A DNA stretch of 64,000 bases. Source: Mycobacterium syngnathidarum (GTDB lineage Bacteria; Actinomycetota; Actinomycetes; Mycobacteriales; Mycobacteriaceae). The stretch spans positions 1 through 64,000 of the forward strand of contig NZ_MLCL01000089.1 of the NCBI RefSeq assembly GCF_001942625.1, in the 5' to 3' direction. The notes below the pieces were generated by a model. The model did no database searches, was not told where the DNA came from, and saw nothing but the letters and a program-made list of their open reading frames with translations. Below, in pieces: positions 53,729 through 62,747 of the stretch; positions within the stretch are counted from its first letter, which is position 1, and the number at the start of each line of letters is the position of its first letter. A program made the translations under genes and the position numbers.

Positions 53729-54193
53729 ATGTTCCGGGTGTTGTTCTTTTCTCCGCGCATCGCACCCAACACCGGCAATGCGATCAGGATGGTGGCGGGC
53801 ACCGGATGCGAGCTGCACCTGGTCGAGCCGTTGGGCTTCGACCTGTCCGAGCCCAAGCTGCGCCGGGCCGGCCTCGACTACCACGACCTGGCATCGGTGA
53901 CCGTGCACGCCGATCTGGCCGCCGCGTGGCGGGCATTGCTGCCGGCCCGGGTCTACGCGTTCACCGCGCATGCGTCGACCTCGTTCGCCGATATCGCCTA
54001 TGAGCCGGGAGACGTTTTGATGTTCGGCCCGGAACCCACCGGCCTGGACGCACACACTCTGGCCGACCCGAATATCACCGAGCAGGTGCGTATTCCGATG
54101 CTCGACGGCAGACGGTCATTGAATCTGTCGAATGCGGCGGCAGTCGCCGCCTATGAGGCGTGGCGCCAGCACGGGTTCGCCGGCGGCGTCTAG
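53729..54193 (+). CDS. trmL: tRNA (cytidine/uridine-34 2'-O)-methyltransferase
   Basis: 154 aa SPOUT (trefoil-knot) methyltransferase. Motif 1 is RIAPNTGNAIRMVAGTGCELHLVEPLGF, motif 2 is GDVLMFGPEPTGLD and motif 3 is IPMLDGRRSLNLSNAAAVAAYE, the SAM-binding knot. It methylates the wobble base ribose of tRNA-Leu isoacceptors in E. coli TrmL. The ATG was chosen by family N-terminus (MFRVLFFSPRIAPNTGN). Same length and position as Rv3366. Confidence 0.93.
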   Translation: MFRVLFFSPRIAPNTGNAIRMVAGTGCELHLVEPLGFDLSEPKLRRAGLDYHDLASVTVHADLAAAWRALLPARVYAFTAHASTSFADIAYEPGDVLMFGPEPTGLDAHTLADPNITEQVRIPMLDGRRSLNLSNAAAVAAYEAWRQHGFAGGV

Positions 54194-54303
54194 TTACGCC
54201 TCGGGCGTGGGCCGCCCCGCGACCCACGCCCGAATCTCACAGAGAGTTCATACACCGGCTTCACAATTGCATCGGGTGCACCAGAGGCCCCAGAGCGCCC
54301 GGC

Positions 54304-54957
54304 TCACCAACTGTCCCAGTGTGAGAACTGCTCGGCCGGAAGGCGCTTGGCCTTCTTGAAGTCGGTGCCCACGGTGTAGGCGATCGGGAACAGACCCGCC
54401 TGGGCGTACCGGTCGAACGGGATCCCCAGCAGCTCGGCGGCCTGCTTCTCTCCGTCGCCGAGCAGGTGCAGCGTCGTCCAGGCCGATCCCAGGCCCCGTG
54501 ACCGCAGCGCCAGCATGAAGCTCCACACCGCGGGCAGCAGCGAGCCCCAGAAGGACGCGCTCATCCCGGCGGGCGCACCGTCGGGCCGGCCCTCAAGGCA
54601 CGGCACCATCAGCACCGGCGCCTTCTCGAAGTTGTCGGCCAGGTACTTGGCCGAGCTCATCACCGCGCCGATCTGCTCATCACGGATGTCACCGCGCTCC
54701 GGCTTCGGTAGGTCGAGGTACGGGTTGGCGTTGGCCCGGTAGATGTCGGCCAACGCCTTCTTCTTTGCCACATCCTCCACGAAAACCCATTGCCAGCCTT
54801 GTGCATTCGACCCGGTGGGGGCCTGTAGCGCCAGGTCGAGACATTGCATGACCACGTCCCGGGGCACCGGTTTCTCGAAGTCGAGCCGTTTGCGCACCGA
54901 TCGGGTGGTGGTCAGGAGTTCATCGACGGTCAGGTTCAGGGTGGATTCGGCTGTCAT
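54304..54957 (-). CDS. Nitroreductase family protein (Rv3368c-like)
   Basis: 217 aa FMN-dependent nitroreductase fold. The FMN-phosphate motif TTRSVRKRLDF is at about 17-27, followed by LALQAPTGSNAQGWQWVFVED, and SLLPAVWSFMLALRSRGLGSAWTTLH for the flavin-stacking helix. It reduces nitro or quinone compounds with NAD(P)H; the physiological substrate is unknown. Position and length fit Rv3368c. Confidence 0.92.
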   Translation of the reverse strand: MTAESTLNLTVDELLTTTRSVRKRLDFEKPVPRDVVMQCLDLALQAPTGSNAQGWQWVFVEDVAKKKALADIYRANANPYLDLPKPERGDIRDEQIGAVMSSAKYLADNFEKAPVLMVPCLEGRPDGAPAGMSASFWGSLLPAVWSFMLALRSRGLGSAWTTLHLLGDGEKQAAELLGIPFDRYAQAGLFPIAYTVGTDFKKAKRLPAEQFSHWDSW

Positions 54958-54987
54958 GCCGCGAGACTACCGCGCCGCCAAAACAGC

Positions 54988-55018
54988 GAAGCTCCCCAGC
55001 AGTTTGCTGGGGAGCTTC
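54988..55018 (-). terminator. Intrinsic terminator for the 55101-55673 gene
   Basis: Perfect 14-base stem GAAGCTCCCCAGCA/TGCTGGGGAGCTTC with a 3-base loop. Read on the minus strand it is followed by GCTGTTTT, giving a T-rich tail. It lies about 80 bases after the stop of the minus-strand gene ending at 55101. Confidence 0.88.
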
Positions 55019-55100
55019 AATCATCGTGCGCCGCAGTGAAACTCAGCTAACCGATGAAAGTTGCACACCGACGCCGTCGAGGCGCCGGCGCACGGGCCGA

Positions 55101-55673
55101 TCAGCCGGCGTTCTCCGAGACCACCATGGGCTCCCAGCCGCTGACCTGCGACTCGTCGGACGACGCGTAGTCGATCGGGTTGGGCACAGCGTGAATACCG
55201 TGATCGTCGCCGGGCAACCCGCCGAGCGCGGCAATGGTGTCCCGAATCTTCTGCGCCTCGGCCTCGGTCGGGGTTGCGCCCGCCTCGAGCTCGTCGAGCA
55301 GGCCGTCAGGCAGGCCGGCACCGTTAGCCACTTCCTGCGCCGACAGCTTGGCGTGGACGCGCGTGACGTAGATCTGCTGCCCCAGAGAGGATCCCGGCGC
55401 CGCGGCGGCGTGCGCCATCAGCGAGTCGTACCGCTGACGGACTCCGCTGAGCGCCACGATGACCGAGGGTGAAGGGCGGTCGCTGCTGGCTGCCTCGGTC
55501 AGGGAAGCGCGCAGCTTCCGCAGCCCGGACAGGACAACGTCGGCGCGTTTGTGGAACTTCTTGTCCTCGGGGAACGGCAGTGCGTCGATGGCGGCCGAGT
55601 ACATGTGCATCGCCGCTTCCGACAGACTGACGATGACCGCCGAATCACCTTCCAGCGTGGCTTTTTGTCCCAT
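55101..55673 (-). CDS. HTH-domain protein of unknown function
   Basis: 190 aa soluble protein. Residues about 100-150 (TRVHAKLSAQEVANGAGLPDGLLDELEAGATPTEAEAQKIRDTI) resemble a Cro/C1-type helix-turn-helix, with 'xxLSxxEVAxxAGL' followed by a recognition-like helix. The N-terminal part is helical and contains LSEAAMHMYSAAIDALPFPEDKKFHKRADVVLSGLRKLR. I recognise no named family. It is monocistronic, with a strong terminator after it. A DNA-binding regulator is likely; the target is unknown. Confidence 0.7.
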   Translation of the reverse strand: MGQKATLEGDSAVIVSLSEAAMHMYSAAIDALPFPEDKKFHKRADVVLSGLRKLRASLTEAASSDRPSPSVIVALSGVRQRYDSLMAHAAAAPGSSLGQQIYVTRVHAKLSAQEVANGAGLPDGLLDELEAGATPTEAEAQKIRDTIAALGGLPGDDHGIHAVPNPIDYASSDESQVSGWEPMVVSENAG

Positions 55674-55937
55674 GAGGCCTCAATTCTCCAGCGAGTGCAA
55701 TAGATACATGGTGAACGGCCGGCTGCTCGGCCTGGGTGGTCGATTCGCCGCCGCTCGCGGTTGAACTCGGGATGACACTAGCGGTTTCGACGCCGCGCGT
55801 CATCGCTAGGGGCACTTGAAGAATGACGAAAAACAAGGTATGCGAATGCGGATGCCACCGGCCGGTAGCACCCGCTGCCGAGGATGGCCTTACTCTGAAC
55901 GCCGCACGGTGGCAGGCTTGGCCGACGGGAGGTCGAC

Positions 55938-56939
55938 ATGGCCGGACTAACTGAATCGACAAGGGTCGCTGAGCCAGGGGGTGCCCCGTTGGATTACAGC
56001 GAGATCGGCGAGACGACCGAGCCCATGCGGGTGGCCGCAGTGGATCAAGTCCGGGCCCCCGACGCCACGCCGATCGACACCAAGGCCGGCATCACCAAGG
56101 TCAGCATCGGCTGGTTGGTGTGCGCCGGTCTGGGCGCCCTGGCCATCGTCGGATACCTGGTGTTCGGTCCGGGCGAGTCGGGAAGCAAGGCCGAGTGGTT
56201 CTTCGGCGCCGTCGTCTTCGTCGTCGTGATGGTGACGATGTGGCTCATCCTCACGCTCCAGCGTCAGGCCAAGTACGACATCGCCCAAGCCGACGAACGG
56301 CTACGCCGTGAGCTCGCGGCCGCCGACGAACGCTCCGCCCTCGAGATCGCCCTGAACCAGAAATGGCATCGGGCCCAGATGGAATCCCAGCAGAGACTGC
56401 ACCATGCCGAGCTGGCGGCTCAGCAGGAACTGGCCCGTATCGAGCGCAACAACCTGCTCGAACAACTGCAGAAGCAGGCCATGATCGAGGTGTCGCGGGC
56501 GGTCGGCGCACACACCCGGATGCTCGCAACGCTGTGGACCGAAGCTGCGACGCAATTGCGCAACCCGGACCGTGACGAGCGGGAAACCGCGATGAACGCG
56601 CTCTTCGGGCAGATCAGCCAGGTGGTGAACGACGTTTCGGTCGAGCTGGACAACGCCCACCTGCTCAACCAAGACGAGCGCCTGCAGGATGCGCTGAACC
56701 GCGTCAACGACGCGGTCCTGATGGCGATCCAGGTCGCCGAGGATGTGCACTCCGACGTGGTCGAGGGACGCACCCCGGAAACCAACCCCATCCCGGCGGT
56801 CCAGCGGCTGCTACAAGAGCGGGCCACTGCCGCGCGGCGGCTGGCATGGTCGTTGCTGCGGAGCGGGCTTGAGAACGGCACCAGTGCGAGCCCGCCCGAG
56901 CTGCCGAAGGCGGAGCCGAGCGCCGACGCGGAGCACTGA
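55938..56939 (+). CDS. Membrane protein with long coiled coil
   Basis: 333 aa. Two adjacent membrane helices (about 56-76 and 86-107) separate an acidic N-terminal tail from a long cytoplasmic coiled coil (about 108-190, rich in AQADERLRRELAAADERSALE-type heptads and QQRLHHAELAAQQELARIERNN). A helical C-terminal domain follows (190-315). No enzymatic motif. The plan suggests a membrane scaffold or shape/division-associated protein; function unknown. It converges on dnaE2 with a 15-base gap. Confidence 0.75.
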   Translation: MAGLTESTRVAEPGGAPLDYSEIGETTEPMRVAAVDQVRAPDATPIDTKAGITKVSIGWLVCAGLGALAIVGYLVFGPGESGSKAEWFFGAVVFVVVMVTMWLILTLQRQAKYDIAQADERLRRELAAADERSALEIALNQKWHRAQMESQQRLHHAELAAQQELARIERNNLLEQLQKQAMIEVSRAVGAHTRMLATLWTEAATQLRNPDRDERETAMNALFGQISQVVNDVSVELDNAHLLNQDERLQDALNRVNDAVLMAIQVAEDVHSDVVEGRTPETNPIPAVQRLLQERATAARRLAWSLLRSGLENGTSASPPELPKAEPSADAEH

Positions 56940-56954
56940 ACCCGGCCTCAGCGC

Positions 56955-59900
56955 TCAACGGAAATCGCGCGACCGGGACCCGACCCTCAGCTCGACCCGG
57001 CTCATCCGGTCGGCGATCACCGTGACCGCACCGCTGGCGTTCTGCACGATTCCGCGGACCACCAGGGCCGGCGCCGTCTGCGCCAGCTTGCGGTAGCGAG
57101 CCCACACCCCCGGTGCACACAGCACGTTCACCATCCCGGTCTCGTCTTCCAGGTTCATGAACGTCACCCCCTGCGCGGTCGCCGGACGCTGCCGGTGAGT
57201 TACCGCCCCGGCAACCAGGATCCGAGTCCCGTCGACGACATCCAGCAACTTGTCGGCCGGAATCACGCCTATCGCATCGAGGTCGGCACGCAGGTACTGG
57301 GTGGGATAGCTGTCCGGTGAGATACCGGTGGCCCACACGTCGGCGGCCGACAGCTCCAGCGCGCTCATGCCCGGCAATGCCGGGACGTGGGAGGAAGAGC
57401 CCACTCCCGGTAACCGGTCCGGCCGCTGAGTAGCCGCCGCACCTGCGGCCCACAGCGCCTCACGCCGGCTGATCCCGAAACACCCCAGCGCCCCGGCCGT
57501 GGCCAGCGCCTCGGTCTGCGGCACCGACAGCTGCACCCGGTTGGTCAGGTCGATCAGGGTGGTGAACGGCCCGTGGGCATTTCGTTCATCGACCAGACGC
57601 CCCGCCAACTCGTCACCGATGTGCCGCACGCTGCCCAACCCCAGCCGTACGTCCATACCGGCGTTCTCCAACGTCGCGTAGGCCAGGCTGGCGTTGACAT
57701 CAGGGCCGTGTACCACCACCCCGTGTCGGCGCGCGTCGGCCACCAGTGACTGCGGAGAATAGAACCCCATCGGCTGGGCCCGCAGCAGTGCCGCGCAGAA
57801 CGCCGCCGGATGGTGCAGCTTGAACCATGACGAATAGAAGACCAGCGACGCGAAGCTCAGCGAATGACTTTCCGGGAAACCGAAATTGGCGAATGCCTCC
57901 AGCTTCTCGTAGATCCGCTCGGCCACCTCGCCGGTGATGCCGTGGAGGTCTCGCATGCCGTCGTAGAACCGGGCACGCAACCGGCGCATCTTCTCGGTGG
58001 AGCGTTTGGAACCCATCGCCCGGCGCAACTGGTCGGCCTCGGCCGGGGTGAAACCCGCACAGTCGACTGCCAATTGCATGAGCTGTTCCTGGAACAGTGG
58101 CACCCCAAGGGTTTTCTTCAGCGCCGGCTCCATCGAGGGATGGTCGTAGGTCACTTCCTCCAGACCGTTGCGCCGCTTGATGTAGGGGTGCACCGAGCCG
58201 CCCTGGATCGGCCCCGGCCGGATCAGCGCCACCTCCACCACGAGGTCGTAGAACGTGCGTGGCTTTAGCCGGGGAAGGGTGGCCATCTGTGCGCGGGATT
58301 CCACCTGGAACACCCCGACCGAGTCGGCCTTCTGCAGCATTTCGTAGACCGCCGGTTCGGACAGGTCCAGCTTGGCCAGGTCCACGTCGATGCCCTTGTG
58401 CTCGGCCAGCAGGTCGATGGCGTAGTGCAGGGCCGAGAGCATACCGAGGCCCAGGAGATCGAACTTCACCAAACCGATTGCCGCACAGTCATCTTTGTCC
58501 CACTGCAGCACGCTGCGGTTGGCCATGCGGGCCCACTCCACCGGGCACACGTCAGCGATCGGGCGGTCGCAGATCACCATGCCCCCCGAGTGGATGCCGA
58601 GGTGGCGCGGCAGGTTGGCGATCTGGGTGGCCAGCTCGATCACCGGCCGCGGGATGTCCTCGGCCTCCGGCGAGTCCGGACGCCCGTCCCACCGGCTGAG
58701 CTGCTTGCTCCAGGCATCCTGCTGCCCCTGCGAGAATCCCAGGGCCCGGGCCATGTCGCGGACCGCGCTGCGGCCGCGATAGGTGATGACGTTGGCGACT
58801 TGCGCGGCGTAGTCACGACCGTAACGCTCGTAAACGTACTGAATGACGTTCTCGCGCAGGTCCGACTCGATGTCGATGTCGATGTCGGGTGGGCCGTCGC
58901 GAGCCGGGGACAAGAACCGTTCGAACAGCAGCTCGTTGGCGATCGGATCGACGTTGGTGACCTTCAACGCGTAGCAGACCGCCGAATTTGCCGCCGATCC
59001 CCTGCCCTGGCACAGGATGTTGTTGTCTCGGCAGAATCGGGTGATGTCGTGCACCACAAGGAAGTAGCCGGGAAACTTCAACTGCTCGATGATCCGCAGT
59101 TCGTGTTCGATCTGCGCGTAAGCCTTCTTCGCGTTGTCGACGGGACCGTACCGCTCGGCAGCTCCCGCCATCACCAGGTGTCGCAACCAACTGTCTTCGG
59201 TTTCGCCGGACGGTACATCTGGGTACGGGGGCAGCTGCGGGGCGATGAGCGCCAACCCGAAGGCACACTGCTCACCGAGATCTGCTGCGGCTGTTGTGAT
59301 CCCGGTACCGAACAGCCGGGCCATCTCCTCCCCCGAGCGCAGGTGAGACCCGCCGAGCGGGGCCAGCCAGCCCGCTGCGGTGTCCATCGAGTTGCGGGCC
59401 CGGATCGCGGCCATCGCCATGGCCAGCCGGCCCCGGTCGGGGGAGGCGAAGTGCGCACCCGTAGTGGCCACCACCGGTAGCCCGAACCGCCGGGCCAGCC
59501 CGGCCAGGGCGGCGTTGCGTTCGTCGTCACACGGATGACCGTGACGGGTGAGTTCGACGCTAACCCGGCCCGCCCCGAAGCGATCCACCAGATCGGCCAG
59601 TGCGACGGCAGCCGCTTCCGGACCGCCTTTCGAGAGCGCTTGGCGGACATGGCCTTTACGGCATCCGGTGAGGATGTGCCAGTGCCCACCGGCGGCCTCG
59701 GTGAGCCCGTCGAAGTCGTAGCGGGGCTTACCTTTCTCGCCACCGGCCAGGTGCGCCTTGGCGATCTCACGGGACAACCGCCGATAGCCCTCCGGCCCAC
59801 GGGCCAGCACCAGCAGATGCGGACCGGGCGGATCGGGATCTTCGGTGCGGGGAATGTTCCCCAGCGACAGCTCGGCACCGAAGACCGTGGCGACGTCCAA

Positions 59901-60242
59901 CTCCTTGGCCGCCTCGGCGAACCGGACCACGCCGTAGAGCCCGTCGTGGTCGGTCAGTGCGATCGCCCGCAGGTTCAGCCGGGCCGCCTCCTCGACCAAC
60001 TCCTCCGGCGTACTGGCGCCGTCGAGGAAGCTGTAGGCGCTGTGCGCATGTAGCTCGGCATAGCGGACGGACGTCCGCGGCCGGTCAAGTTCCGGCGGCT
60101 GATAGCTACCGCGTTTACGCGACCAGGCCGGGCTGTCCCCACCGTCGCCGACGGGTTCCAACGGCAGCCCGGAACGACGCGGTTTACCGGTAAGTACCCG
60201 CTCCATCTCCGACCAGCTCGGCGGCCCGTTATGCCAACCCAC
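56955..60242 (-). CDS. dnaE2: Error-prone DNA polymerase DnaE2 (ImuC)
   Basis: 1095 aa C-family polymerase that performs damage-induced mutagenic translesion synthesis with ImuA'/ImuB. The PHP domain starts with ELHAHSAYSFLDGAS (HAHS about 65-68). The catalytic triad is in GPPDIDIDIESD (about 453-460). HLGIHSGGMVI, KFDLLGLGMLSALHYA and a C-terminal OB-fold region are intact. GTG 60242 matches the known mycobacterial N-terminus (VGWHNGPPSW); GTG 60245 and ATG 60206 are alternatives. A perfect LexA box lies 12 bases upstream. imuA'/imuB are not in the window. Confidence 0.97.
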   Translation of the reverse strand: MGWHNGPPSWSEMERVLTGKPRRSGLPLEPVGDGGDSPAWSRKRGSYQPPELDRPRTSVRYAELHAHSAYSFLDGASTPEELVEEAARLNLRAIALTDHDGLYGVVRFAEAAKELDVATVFGAELSLGNIPRTEDPDPPGPHLLVLARGPEGYRRLSREIAKAHLAGGEKGKPRYDFDGLTEAAGGHWHILTGCRKGHVRQALSKGGPEAAAVALADLVDRFGAGRVSVELTRHGHPCDDERNAALAGLARRFGLPVVATTGAHFASPDRGRLAMAMAAIRARNSMDTAAGWLAPLGGSHLRSGEEMARLFGTGITTAAADLGEQCAFGLALIAPQLPPYPDVPSGETEDSWLRHLVMAGAAERYGPVDNAKKAYAQIEHELRIIEQLKFPGYFLVVHDITRFCRDNNILCQGRGSAANSAVCYALKVTNVDPIANELLFERFLSPARDGPPDIDIDIESDLRENVIQYVYERYGRDYAAQVANVITYRGRSAVRDMARALGFSQGQQDAWSKQLSRWDGRPDSPEAEDIPRPVIELATQIANLPRHLGIHSGGMVICDRPIADVCPVEWARMANRSVLQWDKDDCAAIGLVKFDLLGLGMLSALHYAIDLLAEHKGIDVDLAKLDLSEPAVYEMLQKADSVGVFQVESRAQMATLPRLKPRTFYDLVVEVALIRPGPIQGGSVHPYIKRRNGLEEVTYDHPSMEPALKKTLGVPLFQEQLMQLAVDCAGFTPAEADQLRRAMGSKRSTEKMRRLRARFYDGMRDLHGITGEVAERIYEKLEAFANFGFPESHSLSFASLVFYSSWFKLHHPAAFCAALLRAQPMGFYSPQSLVADARRHGVVVHGPDVNASLAYATLENAGMDVRLGLGSVRHIGDELAGRLVDERNAHGPFTTLIDLTNRVQLSVPQTEALATAGALGCFGISRREALWAAGAAATQRPDRLPGVGSSSHVPALPGMSALELSAADVWATGISPDSYPTQYLRADLDAIGVIPADKLLDVVDGTRILVAGAVTHRQRPATAQGVTFMNLEDETGMVNVLCAPGVWARYRKLAQTAPALVVRGIVQNASGAVTVIADRMSRVELRVGSRSRDFR

Positions 60243-60254
60243 CACGCCAGCATA

Positions 60255-60270
60255 TCGAACATCTGTTCGA
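60255..60270. promoter_or_regulatory. LexA (SOS) box of dnaE2
   Basis: TCGAACATCTGTTCGA is a perfect mycobacterial SOS box (TCGAAC-N4-GTTCGA), ending 12 bases before the dnaE2 start. LexA cleavage after DNA damage would derepress dnaE2. Confidence 0.93.
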
Positions 60271-60356
60271 TACGCTCATTTCCTGGCACGAGACGCCGTC
60301 AGCCAATACCGCGAATCCGTGAGCGAAACCCGGCGCGCTACCGGATAGTCGCCGGT

Positions 60357-60899
60357 ATGCATCGACTAGGGGTCGCACTGTTCAGTGACGGCGGCTGGAA
60401 ACAGCTAGTACGAAAGTGGGGGGCGGCGCTGACCCTCGTGGGGATAGTCGTCGCCGGCATCGGCGTCTCGGTCTTCATCTTGTTCGGCGACGCGCGTGTC
60501 CCGGACGCGACACAGCCACCGGCCGCACTCCAAACACCGGTCGCAGCGCCGAAGCTGCCAACCCCGGAGGAATTCAACATCGGCGTCACCGTGACCGACC
60601 GGAACTGCCCATCGGCCGACAACTGCGTCTACACCTACACAATCCAACCGAACTACATTGGCCTGCACCCCTTGCCAGATCAGCCGTTTGCCGTGACATA
60701 TCAGGTACGCGGCGGCCACGAGCCTCGGCACGGCGAATTCACCGTGCACGGTACCGAGGCCAGATTTATGAAGGGCGTAACCGTGGAAGGATCTGCCGAG
60801 GCTCAGTTTACTGCTGTCCCAACACAAGTCATCAACCGGCAGGTGTTCGGCCCACCGGTACCGGTCGACCCGACGCCCGCCCTGCCACCGCCGGAATAG
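60357..60899 (+). CDS. Single-pass membrane/exported protein
   Basis: 180 aa. A short cytoplasmic N-terminus with basic residues (KQLVRKWG), one membrane helix (about 22-43, AALTLVGIVVAGIGVSVFILF), and an extracytoplasmic beta-rich domain with paired Cys (DRNCPSADNCVYTYTI) and a Pro-rich end. The topology recalls MmpS-type proteins, but I do not see their conserved core. ATG 60357 is used; upstream codons overlap the dnaE2 promoter and SOS box. Function unknown. Confidence 0.7.
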   Translation: MHRLGVALFSDGGWKQLVRKWGAALTLVGIVVAGIGVSVFILFGDARVPDATQPPAALQTPVAAPKLPTPEEFNIGVTVTDRNCPSADNCVYTYTIQPNYIGLHPLPDQPFAVTYQVRGGHEPRHGEFTVHGTEARFMKGVTVEGSAEAQFTAVPTQVINRQVFGPPVPVDPTPALPPPE

Positions 60900-60930
60900 C
60901 TCGGCTCGCTCGGCCCGCTCCACGCCGGCG

Positions 60931-61533
60931 CTATGACACGCGCAGGAAGTTCCCTGTCGCGTCGTAGTAAACGGTCTGCCGGTCCCGCTCGGTGCCGTTG
61001 ACAACGTAGATCTCGACCGGCCCGGTCTCGTCGGCGCGAGTCACGGTGGGCCCCGCGGATGCGTTGAGTTCGGCGCGCTCACCCTCGACACGCTCGAACG
61101 AGTCCGTCCAGGCATCCACCAGGGTTTGCGGGGCAACGGTATTGGCCGCGAACAGCGTTTCCCTCAGTGCCGGCAGCTTCTCCGAGCCACCGTAGTCATA
61201 TGGCCGTACGTCGGTGCGTCCGTCCCAGTACGAGACGTACTGGTTGAACTCCGTGGGCTTGGCCGGGTCGAGCGCGTCCACCGCCATGTTGCCCGACGTG
61301 CTGATGGATATGGAGCTCACCTCGATCTGGCCCAAAGCGCTACCGGTCATCTCCTGCAGCGTCGAGTTCATCTTGTCGACGATCTCGATCGTGAGCTCCG
61401 CAGTCGCCGGGTCCGGCGCCGCCGATTGGGTTACCGGTGCCGCGACATCCACCGACGCGTCGTCGGCACACGCGCTCAGCGTCACCGCCAGAACAAGCGC
61501 TCCGAACAGACCGGCCAACCTCTGCACCATCAC
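60931..61533 (-). CDS. Lipoprotein of unknown function
   Basis: 200 aa. The signal peptide ends in a lipobox, LAVTLSAC (Cys at 22), so it is lipid-anchored on the outer face of the membrane. The mature part (DPATAELTIEIVDKMNSTLQEM; ISISTSGNMAVDALDPAKPTEFNQYVSYWDG) is a mixed alpha/beta domain without a motif I know. A second Met directly follows the first and either may start. It converges on the 60357-60899 gene. Confidence 0.8.
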   Translation of the reverse strand: MMVQRLAGLFGALVLAVTLSACADDASVDVAAPVTQSAAPDPATAELTIEIVDKMNSTLQEMTGSALGQIEVSSISISTSGNMAVDALDPAKPTEFNQYVSYWDGRTDVRPYDYGGSEKLPALRETLFAANTVAPQTLVDAWTDSFERVEGERAELNASAGPTVTRADETGPVEIYVVNGTERDRQTVYYDATGNFLRVS

Positions 61534-61713
61534 GACTGCGCTCTCCTAACCTCGCTGCCCGCTCCGACGTCTGCACAGCAAAAATGCGGGCGATCCACAG
61601 CGTATTACAAGGTCGCGCAGGCGTGAGCTGTCCGATCGGACCTACGCACTGCCGCATTCGCGCCGACCCCTTACGATGCCGATGGGCTGGGGATCGGGTC
61701 TGAAAGGCAGGCA

Positions 61714-62736
61714 ATGGCCACAACGTCGGCGTCAACGAAGTACATCGGCTACGTCGGTGGTGTCGCGGTAGCGGCGGGAGTCGGTGCGGCGCTCGCAGTC
61801 GCCGGCCAGGGCACCGCGCACGCCGATTCCACGGACGGCAGGTCCAAGGGCTCGACCAGCAGCACATCGCAGCACACCAAGGCCGGACCCAAGCGCGGTG
61901 AAACCAAGGCCGACACCAAACGAGCCAAGCCCGTGGCCAAGTTCAAGGACGCCGTCAAGGACAACCTCGACAAGCGCGCGGGCAAGATCGAGAAGGCGGC
62001 GACGCGGGTCACCGAGTCCGCGAACGCCGTGACCACGACGATCACCGGCTCGCTGACCAAGCCCGTCAAGCCCAAGCTCAAGTCCAAGCCCAGCGCCGAG
62101 GAGTTCGAGGCCGGCGAAGTCGCCAAGCTCAAGGACCTGTTCAACCCCAAGCAGGCGGCCGCGCCCAAGCCCACGGCCGACAGCGAGGCCGTGGTGCAGC
62201 CGGAGAGCACCAGCCTGGCCACGCCCAAGCTCGCCGCGGTACAGACCCAGGTCGACACCGCCGCAGATGACCCGGCGTGGGATCCCAACCCGTTCCGCGC
62301 CGAGGATCCGGAGCCGACGGACATCCCCGAGCCGATCATGAATCTGCGGAATGCCCTGATGGGGGCGTCACCCGATCAACTCGATCCGTTCGTCCGGGAA
62401 GCCACCGAGCAGATCTACCGGGGCAGCCAGATCGTGCCGTGGGTCAACGCGGTGATCCCGATCAGCAAGATCCTGCCCAGTCTGGCGCCGGCGCTCGGCG
62501 ATGACGAGGCGGCCCGCGACGCCCGGCAGACCATCATCATGGAGCTGATCAAGACCACTCCGCCGGGTTCGGCGGTGTACTACGGCTACGACATCGTCGC
62601 CGACCTGATCAACCTGGAAACCCCGGGCGCCGAGCTGAAAGACACCGCTGTCGCCACGGTGTGGGACCTGCTCGATCCGTTCGAGCTCGCCCACAACAAG
62701 GGCAACTCGGGGATCGGTAACGCGGCCGGCAGCTGA
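61714..62736 (+). CDS. Secreted Lys/Ala-rich protein
   Basis: 340 aa. A signal-peptide-like N-terminus (YIGYVGGVAVAAGVGAALAVAG, cleavage after AHA at about 37), then a disordered, highly basic Lys/Thr/Ala region (38-150; many KPK, KTK-type steps), then a folded helical C-terminus (about 200-335) containing PWVNAVIPISKILPSLAPALG and GYDIVADLINLETPGAELKD. This N-terminus recurs in mycobacterial exported proteins with variable tails. No enzyme motif; perhaps binds anionic envelope or nucleic acid. Function unknown. Confidence 0.72.
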   Translation: MATTSASTKYIGYVGGVAVAAGVGAALAVAGQGTAHADSTDGRSKGSTSSTSQHTKAGPKRGETKADTKRAKPVAKFKDAVKDNLDKRAGKIEKAATRVTESANAVTTTITGSLTKPVKPKLKSKPSAEEFEAGEVAKLKDLFNPKQAAAPKPTADSEAVVQPESTSLATPKLAAVQTQVDTAADDPAWDPNPFRAEDPEPTDIPEPIMNLRNALMGASPDQLDPFVREATEQIYRGSQIVPWVNAVIPISKILPSLAPALGDDEAARDARQTIIMELIKTTPPGSAVYYGYDIVADLINLETPGAELKDTAVATVWDLLDPFELAHNKGNSGIGNAAGS

Positions 62737-62747
62737 CCACCGCGCCC

